Below are positions 1 to 6,287 of a stretch of 34,152 bases of DNA, in pieces. Both the position numbers and the translations under genes were made by a program. Within the stretch, counting starts at the first letter, position 1. The number at the start of each line of letters is the position of its first letter. The stretch is taken from positions 1 through 34,152 of the forward strand of contig JBAJNN010000021.1 in the NCBI GenBank assembly GCA_036881905.1. The letters are read 5' to 3'. The notes under the pieces are model-generated. The model ran no database searches. It saw only the letters and a list, made by a program, of their open reading frames with translations, and was not told where the DNA came from. The stretch is from JBAJNN01 sp036881905. Lineage in GTDB: Bacteria > Pseudomonadota > Alphaproteobacteria > Rhizobiales > Im1.

Positions 1-231
1 AAACTGGTCGCGTCCCGCAACAATGATACGCCGCCCGTGCGTTTCAGGCTTGGTCAGCCAGTTGACCGAATCGATCGGCAACCAAAGTGTCCATGTCTCC
101 GGTATTGCAAACCAGGCGAACAGCGCGTCCGCCGAAACCGGAATTCGCTGTTTCAAGCGATGGATGTTTGTCGCTTTGTCGATAAAGTCGGTATCAACAG
201 GCGTGTATCGCTTCATATCCGATCTGTTCAT
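1..231 (-). CDS. SRPBCC-domain protein, N-terminal part (cut by window edge)
   Basis: An open frame of 77 codons runs from an ATG at 231 off the left edge of the window. The visible part reads like the start of an SRPBCC (START/AHSA1/polyketide-cyclase-like) domain: the first strand RLKQRIPVSADALFAWF is followed by a helix with the PETWTLWLP motif, where such proteins usually have a Trp-rich 'W..W' pattern, then VNWLT and a GRRIIVAG strand. An AAAGG sits 4 bases before this ATG; a second in-frame ATG at 216 is possible. It lies 127 bp downstream of the acyltransferase gene on the same strand. SRPBCC proteins bind hydrophobic ligands in a deep cavity, but the ligand cannot be told from 77 residues. 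The family call is by pattern only and the C-terminus is not visible. Confidence 0.6.
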   Translation of the reverse strand, partial: MNRSDMKRYTPVDTDFIDKATNIHRLKQRIPVSADALFAWFAIPETWTLWLPIDSVNWLTKPETHGRRIIVAGRDQF

Positions 232-358
232 TATGCCTTTTAAAGCTCAATTATATTTTGAATTCAACACTTTGTATTTTTTAACAGAGTCATGTAAAAA
301 TGAATTATTGAAATTCACGTCGTTCCTTATTCGCCCGTCGATCGTAGCACATAAGCCG

Positions 359-1723
359 TCAAATAGAAAATATCCTGGCTTGCCATTCAGGCGTCAGCAA
401 CGTCTTCTGACGTTTGGGATGCATAACATCCCTGAGATAGATTTCCACTCCCCCGTTCCCGTCGGGAAAAAACAAGAGACCATCACCCACCTCTTGGGGG
501 ATGACTCTCAATAGCTTTCCGGCGCCGAAATTCACGCCATAGACGTCAAGGTTGAGCTGAGAATTCAGTGATATAAACGGCAATCGCAGATCAAATCCAG
601 GATAACCATACCCCGAGCGAAGGCAGTCGTAGACAAAATCCATGTCCGCTTTCAACAGCTCCGGCGTCACCCGTGATGATGCGCGTCTCATACAAGCGGC
701 AATCTCACCCCGGCCAACCGTTTTATAAGCTTTACCAAAGTTGGTGCGTATATTATAAACGAACAACGCGTTTCCTAAAAAAAGAGCATGTTTTTCTTTA
801 TTTTCGGAATCAATGCGTCCGCGTAAATCTCGTACGGTGAGCAGCTGCATTTTACCGGTTTCTTTTCCACCAAGCTCGGATATTATCTTGGAAAAATGCG
901 CACAAAGAGCCTCATAAGTCGTAATCCACGGCTCGCCGGACTCCTCGGTTACAACCTGTTTCAAACGTTCCTTCCGCTCTTTGCTAAAATAAACAATCTC
1001 CCGATCCGATCGTCTGATGCGTTCAAGAAATTTTAACGAAACATACTGAGTCAATTTTCCAAAAATTCCATTAAAGTTAATTGGTTTGGGCAATCCAGCT
1101 CTTCCTATATCCTCAAGTAAAGTCTCTTTATCCCGGTTCGTGCCAAATTGAAAGAGAGAGCGGTCAAAATTTATTTTTTTATTCCATAATTTTGGAGAAT
1201 ATTTATCTTCTTTTAAACTGATGAATATGGTGCTCCATAAATGAACCAACATGTGAAAAGCAGCCGCATCCATAAGAACATGGCTGATTGTTATACCGAG
1301 TATACACCCCCCTCTAAGAAAATTTGTTAATTTTACATACATCAAAGCCGCTTTACCTTTTATTATTTTTTTGCTTGTCGGTTCTATAACGAATTCTTTA
1401 CGATTTCTCTGAACACTCCCGATTTGACCATGGTCGTTTGCCGAACCCGGATAACCGTCGACGACGACGAAAGGGATTCCATTATCTTTCCCAGAGACCT
1501 TCATCGCCTTAAAATCAGCTCGTCCCGCCAGGGCTGGGATATTCTTTACTAATTCAAGAAGAGATTTTTTAAGAAAATCAACATCAATTTTTTGTTCAAA
1601 TACATATTGCATACCAATATTTGGTGTTAATTGAGCGTAATTTCTATCAACGCAATCTAAACGATGAAAAATATTTATACCCTCTGGAAGTTTTAGCGTA
1701 GACCGATTGATATGCAACGTCAT
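359..1723 (-). CDS. BAHD-type acyltransferase (transferase family PF02458-like)
   Basis: A 454-residue protein with the layout of BAHD/chloramphenicol-acetyltransferase-fold acyltransferases. It has an N-terminal HRLDCVD strand, an LLELVKNIPALAGR segment as in the BAHD first domain, and the catalytic HxxxDA motif as HVLMDA (His148, Asp152). A TVRDLRGR and a GNALFVYNI segment match the conserved second-domain strands. VNFGAGK (about 397-403) stands where BAHD enzymes have DFGWGK, with Asp replaced by Asn and Trp by Ala. Such enzymes move an acyl group from CoA to an alcohol or amine. The length is typical for the family. GAAGG lies 9 bases before the ATG, and an unidentified open frame ends 12 bases upstream. 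The gene is clearly more AT-rich than the core genes, which suggests transfer. The substrate is unknown. BAHD proteins are mainly known from plants and fungi. Confidence 0.75.
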   Translation of the reverse strand: MTLHINRSTLKLPEGINIFHRLDCVDRNYAQLTPNIGMQYVFEQKIDVDFLKKSLLELVKNIPALAGRADFKAMKVSGKDNGIPFVVVDGYPGSANDHGQIGSVQRNRKEFVIEPTSKKIIKGKAALMYVKLTNFLRGGCILGITISHVLMDAAAFHMLVHLWSTIFISLKEDKYSPKLWNKKINFDRSLFQFGTNRDKETLLEDIGRAGLPKPINFNGIFGKLTQYVSLKFLERIRRSDREIVYFSKERKERLKQVVTEESGEPWITTYEALCAHFSKIISELGGKETGKMQLLTVRDLRGRIDSENKEKHALFLGNALFVYNIRTNFGKAYKTVGRGEIAACMRRASSRVTPELLKADMDFVYDCLRSGYGYPGFDLRLPFISLNSQLNLDVYGVNFGAGKLLRVIPQEVGDGLLFFPDGNGGVEIYLRDVMHPKRQKTLLTPEWQARIFSI

Positions 1724-1735
1724 GATCGAGTACCT

Positions 1736-2068
1736 TCAGAACTTCCAGCTGTTGACGGAGAGGCCGGGTTCGGCGTTTCCGATGGGCCGTATCAGGCAAA
1801 GCATTTCTTCAACGACGATGCCAGGGTCCACGGAGGGTCGGCATCGGTCCCCCGCCCATGGTATCGTCCGAACGCAACCGCCGCCTGCCGGCTCTTCATA
1901 AACACATGCAGCAAATCGATCATGATTTTTAATGACTTTCCAGCTGTTTCCATTAACTATAGTAGATCTGAGTGAAGTAAAGTATTTATCTTCAACTCCG
2001 TAGCGTTTAAAATCGGGCGGAGGCAGTCGGTTTAACGACGCTTCGCCTCTGGTATAAATCTCACGCAA
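1736..2068 (-). CDS. unidentified open frame upstream of the acyltransferase, possibly a decayed gene
   Basis: I do not recognise this protein. The frame is open from 2164 (in-frame TAA at 2165-2167) to a TGA at 1736-1738, about 142 codons, with no ATG near its beginning. Possible starts are a TTG at 2068 or several CTG codons upstream; the only Met codon is near the C-terminus. It contains segments such as SLLGIHLREIYTRGEAS and RLPPPDFKRYG that look protein-like. The stop lies 12 bases before the acyltransferase ATG, a spacing typical of co-translated genes. The missing good start suggests a 5'-truncated gene or a frameshift; in another frame an ATG at 2107 opens only 27 codons. It may also be non-coding. 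Confidence 0.3.
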   Translation of the reverse strand: MREIYTRGEASLNRLPPPDFKRYGVEDKYFTSLRSTIVNGNSWKVIKNHDRFAACVYEEPAGGGCVRTIPWAGDRCRPSVDPGIVVEEMLCLIRPIGNAEPGLSVNSWKF

Positions 2069-2195
2069 ATGAATTCCCAGTAACGACGGACTATGATATG
2101 ATTTCCCATAATCATGAGTCAGGCGAGGGAATCTAGCGGCTTTTTCGCGAGTGTCAAAGGGAAATTACGATAAATATGGCTTATAGCGTTTGGCC

Positions 2196-2355
2196 AGAGC
2201 ATAGTCCGATCCGGAGCGGAGCGAGGTCAGATCAAGATTATGCGGCCAAAAGAAAGCATAGTCCGATCCGGAGAAGCAAGGTCGGACCAAGATTATGCTT
2301 GTAAAACAAAAATATGGAGCATTCTCAGTGATCCCATTGCAACGGAAAATGCTCT
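2196..2355 (+). repeat. composite palindromic repeat, two A units plus one D unit
   Basis: Two imperfect palindromic units (GCATAGTCCGATCCGG ... GATCAAGATTATGC and GCATAGTCCGATCCGG ... ACCAAGATTATGC) are followed by an A-rich linker (TTGTAAAACAAAAAT) and a unit beginning GGAGCATTCTC and ending GGAAAATGCTCT. The same order recurs at 6086-6247. The element ends 23 bp before the response-regulator start, so it makes up most of that gene's upstream region. It belongs to the dispersed family also seen at 3114, 16951, 29957 and 34014. Confidence 0.8.
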
Positions 2356-2378
2356 AAGGAAATTTTCAAGGCTGTATC

Positions 2379-3071
2379 ATGAACAAAATCCATGACGAGA
2401 CCGCCCATATTCTGGTGATCGACGACGACAGACGCATTCGCGAATTGTTGCGTTCCTACCTTTCTAGGCAGGGGTTTCGGGTGACGACCGCCGCCGGTGC
2501 CGCGCCGGCATACCGGCTCATGGCGGGTCTGGTGTTTGATCTGATCGTCGTCGATGTCATGATGCCGGGCGAGAACGGTCTGGACTTCACCCGCAATTTA
2601 CGCCGGAGGAGCAAGATTCCGATTCTCATCCTGTCGGCATTGGGCGAGACCAAAAACCGCATTGAGGGTTTTGAAACCGGCGGCGACGACTATCTCCCCA
2701 AACCGTTCGAGCCGCGTGAACTCGTTTTGAGAATCGGAAGTATTCTCAGCCGCAAGGAACCAACGCCACCACCGCAAATGGCCGAGATTGCCTTTGGAGA
2801 TCGTGTTTTCGACACCGGGCGCAAGGTGCTGCTTCATGCTGGGAAAACCATCAAACTGACGACACGTGAGCGCGATGTGTTGAGCATCCTGGCCGCGCGG
2901 CGCGGCGAAGTCGTTGGCCGCGAGGCGCTTGGCCACCATGGTCCAGATTACAAGCTCCGCGCGGTCGATGTTCAAATCAACAGGTTGAGGCAAAAACTCG
3001 AACCGGACCCGAAAACACCGGTTTACCTTCAGACCGTGCACGGGAGAGGGTATATTCTCTATTCCGATTGA
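2379..3071 (+). CDS. OmpR/PhoB-family response regulator
   Basis: A 230-residue two-domain regulator. The receiver domain (about 9-120) has the acidic pocket Asp15-Asp16, the phosphoacceptor Asp59 in VVDVMMPGENG and the conserved Lys108 in DDYLPKPFEP. The C-terminal winged-helix DNA-binding domain (about 140-228) ends with the family pattern VDVQINRLRQKLE and VHGRGYIL. Phosphorylation by the kinase encoded next to it should change promoter binding. The kinase gene follows after 186 bp that contain a palindromic repeat, so the two are probably a pair though not tightly coupled. Targets are not visible. The downstream peptide locus is one candidate by proximity only. Confidence 0.93.
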   Translation: MNKIHDETAHILVIDDDRRIRELLRSYLSRQGFRVTTAAGAAPAYRLMAGLVFDLIVVDVMMPGENGLDFTRNLRRRSKIPILILSALGETKNRIEGFETGGDDYLPKPFEPRELVLRIGSILSRKEPTPPPQMAEIAFGDRVFDTGRKVLLHAGKTIKLTTRERDVLSILAARRGEVVGREALGHHGPDYKLRAVDVQINRLRQKLEPDPKTPVYLQTVHGRGYILYSD

Positions 3072-3113
3072 AGGCCCGGGGTTGGTGGGCCTTCAAGAAA
3101 CGGCCCCGCCATT

Positions 3114-3216
3114 AGAGCGCGTTGCGTTCAAATCGAATCGCAATCACGCTCCAAGGCCCTTATTTTCCAGCATAATCGCGATCGTCCCCGGCTCTCTCCG
3201 GATCGGATTATGCTCC
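3114..3216 (-). repeat. composite palindromic repeat, one A unit plus one B unit (minus orientation)
   Basis: Read on the minus strand: GGAGCATAATCCGATCC ... GATCGCGATTATGC, a short linker, then GGAGCGTGATTGCGATTC ... AACGCAACGCGCTCT. It fills most of the gap between the response regulator and the kinase. The ATG at 3210 that opens the kinase frame lies inside the repeat, one reason to prefer the downstream start at 3258. Confidence 0.8.
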
Positions 3217-3257
3217 AAGCCCGCAATCGCGGCCACGCCAATGAGGGATCATCGCTT

Positions 3258-4643
3258 ATGGTTGCAACCGACAGGCGACAATCGACAGGCAAAAAACAGC
3301 GCCTTTCGCTCTACAGTCGTCTCAATCGCTCGCTTGAGCGCCACTTGCCCGAACGGCTTTATGCGCGCGCGCTGATCATCATTATCACGCCGATGGTCCT
3401 GCTTCAGTCGATCATAGCCTTTTTCTTCATGCAGCAGCATTGGAACCAGGTGACCAAGCAACTTTCAAAATCGGTGGCCCGCGAGATTGCCTTCGTGGTT
3501 GACGCCCACGATTATTATTCGCAAAACGGGCTCGACGCCGGTCACCTCGTGAAGATGGCCAATGACACGCTTGGCCTTGGCCTCAGCGCGAGCAAGGACG
3601 ACACGCTGCCGCCACCGGCATCCAGCCCGTTTTTCTCACTACTCGACAGCAAATTGTCGAAATATATCAAGCGGTATGTCAACAAACCGTTCCGGATCGA
3701 TACGCTTGGCCAGTCCGGCTATGTCGATATCGGAGTGCAGGCCGATGACGGCACGATCTTTCGCGCGATCGTCAATGAAGGGCGGGTCTATGCCTCCAAC
3801 TCTCTTGTTTTCCTGCTGTGGATGGTGGGATCGTCATTGGTCTTGCTGTTTATCGCGATTGTCTTTTTGCGCAATCAGGTCAGGCCGATCGTGGAACTCG
3901 CCGCAAGCGCGCGGGCTTTCGGCATAGGCCGCGACGTGGCGGATTTGAAACCGCGCGGCGCTCTTGAGGTGCGCGAAGCGGCCCGCGCCTTCATCAAGAT
4001 GAAGCATCGTATCGAGCGCCATGTCGAACAGCGCACGGCGATGCTGGCCGGCGTCAGCCACGATCTCAAGACCATCCTGACTCGTTTCAAGCTGCAATTA
4101 GCCTGCTTTGAAGACAGCGATCCGGTGCGCGAACTTAAGAAAGACGCCGATGACATGCAACATATGCTGGAGGATTACATAGGCTTCATGCGCGGGGATG
4201 GCGGGGAAACCACCCAGCGAACCGACATCCGCGCCATGTTGGATCGGGTCTGCCGAACCACGCAAAACAACGGCGTGAAACTATCACTCGACGGGGATAG
4301 AGGCGTTTTCGCCGCGGTGAAACCCAATGCGTTCAAGCGGTGTCTCGTCAATCTTGTCGGCAATGCCGCCCGCCATGGCGACCATGTCCACATCGCAGCA
4401 AGACGCGACCGGCATCGTCTGACGATTACGGTTGACGATAACGGCCCCGGTATCCCCGAAGATCAGCGCGAAGCCGTCTTTCGCTCGTTTTTCAGGCTCG
4501 ATGACGCCCGCAACCAGGATCGAACCGGAACCGGCCTTGGCCTTGCGGTCGCTCTCGATATCGTGCGCGGCCATGGCGGCGACATCCGGCTTGAGACCAG
4601 CCCTCTCGGCGGAGTGCGGGCCATCGTCACCATTCCGGTTTGA
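3258..4643 (+). CDS. EnvZ-like membrane sensor histidine kinase
   Basis: A 461-residue inner-membrane kinase. Membrane segments lie at about residues 38-59 and 182-204, enclosing a periplasmic sensor loop of roughly 120 residues. A HAMP linker follows (RPIVELAASARAFGIGRD), then the dimerisation/phosphoacceptor helix with His268 in AGVSHDLKT. The ATPase domain has the N box NLVGNAARHG, the G1 box DDNGPGIPEDQ, an F box RSFFRL and the G2 box GTGLGLAVALDIV. I chose the ATG at 3258 because GAGGGA lies 9 bases before it; the longer frame from 3210 would take 16 residues from a repeat. It should phosphorylate the adjacent OmpR-type regulator. The 3' end is the first unit of a 49-bp tandem duplication. 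Confidence 0.93.
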   Translation: MVATDRRQSTGKKQRLSLYSRLNRSLERHLPERLYARALIIIITPMVLLQSIIAFFFMQQHWNQVTKQLSKSVAREIAFVVDAHDYYSQNGLDAGHLVKMANDTLGLGLSASKDDTLPPPASSPFFSLLDSKLSKYIKRYVNKPFRIDTLGQSGYVDIGVQADDGTIFRAIVNEGRVYASNSLVFLLWMVGSSLVLLFIAIVFLRNQVRPIVELAASARAFGIGRDVADLKPRGALEVREAARAFIKMKHRIERHVEQRTAMLAGVSHDLKTILTRFKLQLACFEDSDPVRELKKDADDMQHMLEDYIGFMRGDGGETTQRTDIRAMLDRVCRTTQNNGVKLSLDGDRGVFAAVKPNAFKRCLVNLVGNAARHGDHVHIAARRDRHRLTITVDDNGPGIPEDQREAVFRSFFRLDDARNQDRTGTGLGLAVALDIVRGHGGDIRLETSPLGGVRAIVTIPV

Positions 4644-4688
4644 GACCGGCCCCCTCGGCGGATTGTGAGCCGTCACCGCCAGTCCGGT
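4591..4688 (+). repeat. 49-bp imperfect tandem duplication at the kinase 3' end
   Basis: The stretch 4591-4639 (TTGAGACCAGCCCTCTCGG ... CATTCCGGT) is followed at once by 4640-4688 (TTGAGACCGGCCCCCTCGG ... CAGTCCGGT). The first unit codes for the last residues of the histidine kinase; the second starts with the kinase stop codon and is untranslated. The unit length is not a multiple of three, so the second copy would be out of frame. Confidence 0.85.
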
Positions 4689-4880
4689 TTGAGGAGATAA
4701 TCGGGAGGGACCAGGGCGACACTATAGCCACGAGGCCGAAGAGACTTCATGGCCGAACACTGTCATTAAATCTGCCTGAAATAATGGACTGTTAAATCTT
4801 TTCCGGTGCCTTACGATCGAAAATTTTCCCCCAGCCACGCACAGCTTTCCACAGAGTCGCAAAAACCACATTATCTTCCG

Positions 4881-4909
4881 TTGACATCAGGATACGCAGT
4901 GTCTACTGA
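4881..4909 (+). promoter_or_regulatory. predicted sigma-70 promoter of the peptide locus
   Basis: A perfect TTGACA (4881-4886) is followed by a 17-bp spacer and TACTGA (4904-4909), within an AT-rich stretch, about 55 bp before the precursor start. The rest of the gap 4689-4880 shows no gene. This is the best promoter-like sequence I could find in the window. Confidence 0.5.
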
Positions 4910-4965
4910 TTTATTTATAGAGGGAAGAGAAGTGTAAAGTCAACTCACAGGAAGGAGATATGATT

Positions 4966-5136
4966 ATGGATAAACAAATTATGGGTAAAGCGCAATCCCT
5001 TGAGGACATGATCGAGAATCAGGAGGTCGAGCCGCGGGCCGTTGCCGAGAGCGACGCCGCAAGGACACTCTATGCCGAAACGAATGGCCCACCCCGACCC
5101 ACATCCTTGGTTATGTTGTCTTTCGAGGAGGAGTAA
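4966..5136 (+). CDS. candidate RiPP precursor peptide (56 residues)
   Basis: A short gene that reads MDKQIMGKAQSLEDMIENQE at its start, is acidic through the middle (AVAESDAARTLYAETNG) and ends in a proline-containing, hydrophobic tail PPRPTSLVMLSFEEE. A charged helical leader followed by a different C-terminal segment is typical of ribosomally made peptides that are modified and exported. GGAG at 4954-4957 lies 8 bases before the ATG at 4966; an ATG at 4960 would add two residues but is only 2 bases from it. A good promoter lies upstream; a stem-loop, an HExxH protein and an ABC exporter lie downstream, all on the same strand. There is no GG cleavage site; the NG/PP boundary is only a guess for the leader end. 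The C-terminal Thr/Ser and Glu-Glu-Glu would also suit a graspetide, but no ATP-grasp gene is present. I do not recognise a named family. Confidence 0.6.
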   Translation: MDKQIMGKAQSLEDMIENQEVEPRAVAESDAARTLYAETNGPPRPTSLVMLSFEEE

Positions 5137-5145
5137 AAGCCATTT

Positions 5146-5172
5146 CCCCTGCCCGCTCCTCACGAGCAGGGG
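5146..5172 (+). other. stem-loop between precursor and modification gene
   Basis: CCCCTGC (5146-5152) pairs perfectly with GCAGGGG (5166-5172) around a 13-base loop, starting 9 bases after the peptide stop codon. There is no T run, so it is unlikely to be a full terminator. It could stabilise the precursor message or act as a partial terminator, giving more precursor than enzyme, as is common in peptide-modification operons. Confidence 0.45.
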
Positions 5173-5196
5173 GGCCTTATGGTGGAGGCTTGCGTC

Positions 5197-5643
5197 ATGA
5201 TATACACCTCAACTCGGGATCAAATCCTCGCCAACCTCAAGCTGCTCTCAAGGCGGAACGGCAAGCTGCGCCATGGCGGCGTCCGCGAGCGTTATTTGGC
5301 GAATATCGAAGAGCTGCATCACTTTAAAACCCCGGTCAACTTTTCCCAGGGCCGTTTTATCCTGTCGGATCGCGTCTCGAAGACTTATGCGGAATGCTAT
5401 TCGGCGTCGGTATTGAACGATCGCCATCAGCTTGACCTGATAGACCGGGACACGCCGCTTGCTTACGAGGAACGGCTGGAAACCTTCGAAAAATATAGTC
5501 GCGCGAAAAAAATCATCTCGGATGTAGACCCCGAACTGCACGATTTGTTTGATTTCGTATTCACTCGGTGTTTACCAAGCGCAGCAGGAAGGTCAAAGGC
5601 TCGGTCTGCAATGCCGCCTCCACATCGAGTGCGATCGGCGTGA
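5197..5643 (+). CDS. HExxH peptide-modification protein, N-terminal part (frameshifted)
   Basis: The N-terminal half of a protein that continues in another frame from about 5553. GGAGG at 5184-5188 lies 8 bases before the ATG at 5197 (MIYTSTRDQILANLKLL); an ATG at 5179 would overlap that site. The first 120 or so residues are helix-rich and charged, and I recognise no motif in them alone. After DPELHDLFDFVFT the frame departs into a Pro/Arg/Ala-rich tail and stops at 5641-5643. Over the same bases the other frame reads SVFTKRSRK and runs into the HExxH domain. Losing one base near 5565-5570 explains both. If the break is a sequencing or assembly error, the intact protein would be about 330 residues, including a repeat-derived tail. 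If real, the enzyme is likely inactive unless ribosomes shift by -1. Confidence 0.6.
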   Translation: MIYTSTRDQILANLKLLSRRNGKLRHGGVRERYLANIEELHHFKTPVNFSQGRFILSDRVSKTYAECYSASVLNDRHQLDLIDRDTPLAYEERLETFEKYSRAKKIISDVDPELHDLFDFVFTRCLPSAAGRSKARSAMPPPHRVRSA

Positions 5644-6194
5644 TCTTCATAAACAGCTCGCCCAGGCTGACGGTGAATGACGTCATTGAGTTGCTGGTAC
5701 ACGAATTCACGCATAATCTCCTGTTTATCGACGAGACCAATCACGTGCAATTCGATTACGACTCGATCATGAAGCCGGATTATTTTTCCAAATCGGCGAT
5801 TCTCAACACGCAACGACCATTGGACAAGGTTGTGCACAGTATTGTCGTCTCGGCTCAGATCATCATTTTTCGGCAGCGATATGGCAAGCTTTATAAGCTA
5901 TCGCAAGTCTCCATTCATCCAAAGACCGATGTCATGCTTGAAACGACGCAAGAGGCGATTGCCGAGTTGCTTGCCGGCGAAAACAAGCGAAAGCTTATGA
6001 CCGATCATACGATCGAACTCGTGGAACAGGCCCGAGACCGTGTTTTCCAGGGAAAGGTGGATAAAACGCTCTGCCTGGCCCGCCCAGAGCATCATCCGAG
6101 CCGGAGCAACCCTTCGGACGACCAAGATGATGCGGCCGAAAGATGCGCATCATCCGATTCGGAAGACGCGAGGTTGGACCAAGATCATGCTTAA
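5568..6194 (+). CDS. HExxH peptide-modification protein, C-terminal catalytic part (frameshifted); putative alpha-ketoglutarate peptide beta-hydroxylase
   Basis: This frame is open from 5553; GTG 5568 is the first plausible start but has no ribosome binding site, so it is most likely the second half of the gene above. It has IELLVHEFTHNLLF (HEFTH at 5700-5714) and, 40 residues on, RPLDKVVH (His codon 5835-5837). An HExxH followed by RPL and a third His before a helix is the pattern I associate with the alpha-ketoglutarate HExxH peptide beta-hydroxylase family near RiPP precursors, where two His and another residue bind iron. A zinc metallopeptidase that cuts the leader is the main alternative. 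The last 36 or so residues, after LCLARP, are encoded by a palindromic repeat that starts at 6086, so the native C-terminus is probably lost or replaced. Confidence 0.6.
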   Translation: MFTKRSRKVKGSVCNAASTSSAIGVIFINSSPRLTVNDVIELLVHEFTHNLLFIDETNHVQFDYDSIMKPDYFSKSAILNTQRPLDKVVHSIVVSAQIIIFRQRYGKLYKLSQVSIHPKTDVMLETTQEAIAELLAGENKRKLMTDHTIELVEQARDRVFQGKVDKTLCLARPEHHPSRSNPSDDQDDAAERCASSDSEDARLDQDHA

Positions 6195-6247
6195 AAAACA
6201 AAAATGAGACACATTTTCAGTGATTTTATTGCAACGGAAAATGCTCT
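6086..6247 (+). repeat. composite palindromic repeat, two A units plus one D unit
   Basis: Same order as at 2196-2355: GCATCATCCGAGCCGG ... CCAAGATGATGC, GCATCATCCGATTCGG ... CCAAGATCATGC, an A-rich linker (TTAAAAAACAAAAATG) and a D unit with TCAGTGATTTTATTGC and ending GAAAATGCTCT. It overlaps the last 109 bp of the HExxH frame and ends 40 bp before the transporter start. Confidence 0.8.
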
Positions 6248-6287
6248 CGTCACCGAACGCCCCAAACTCTAAAAACAGATCGAGAAA

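Noticed and set aside
23..514. A 163-codon plus-strand frame at the left edge
   Set aside because: It runs antisense to the SRPBCC and acyltransferase genes, which have clear family patterns.
3210..3257. Longer N-terminus of the histidine kinase from 3210
   Set aside because: The start lies in a palindromic repeat and the extra residues are repeat-derived; 3258 has a good ribosome binding site.
4966..5136. Precursor as a graspetide (microviridin-like) peptide
   Set aside because: The Thr/Ser plus Glu-Glu-Glu tail would suit it, but no ATP-grasp ligase lies in the window. Kept only as an alternative.
5568..5570. GTG at 5568 as an independent gene start
   Set aside because: There is no ribosome binding site before it, and the upstream frame carries a well-placed GGAGG start whose product leads into this domain.
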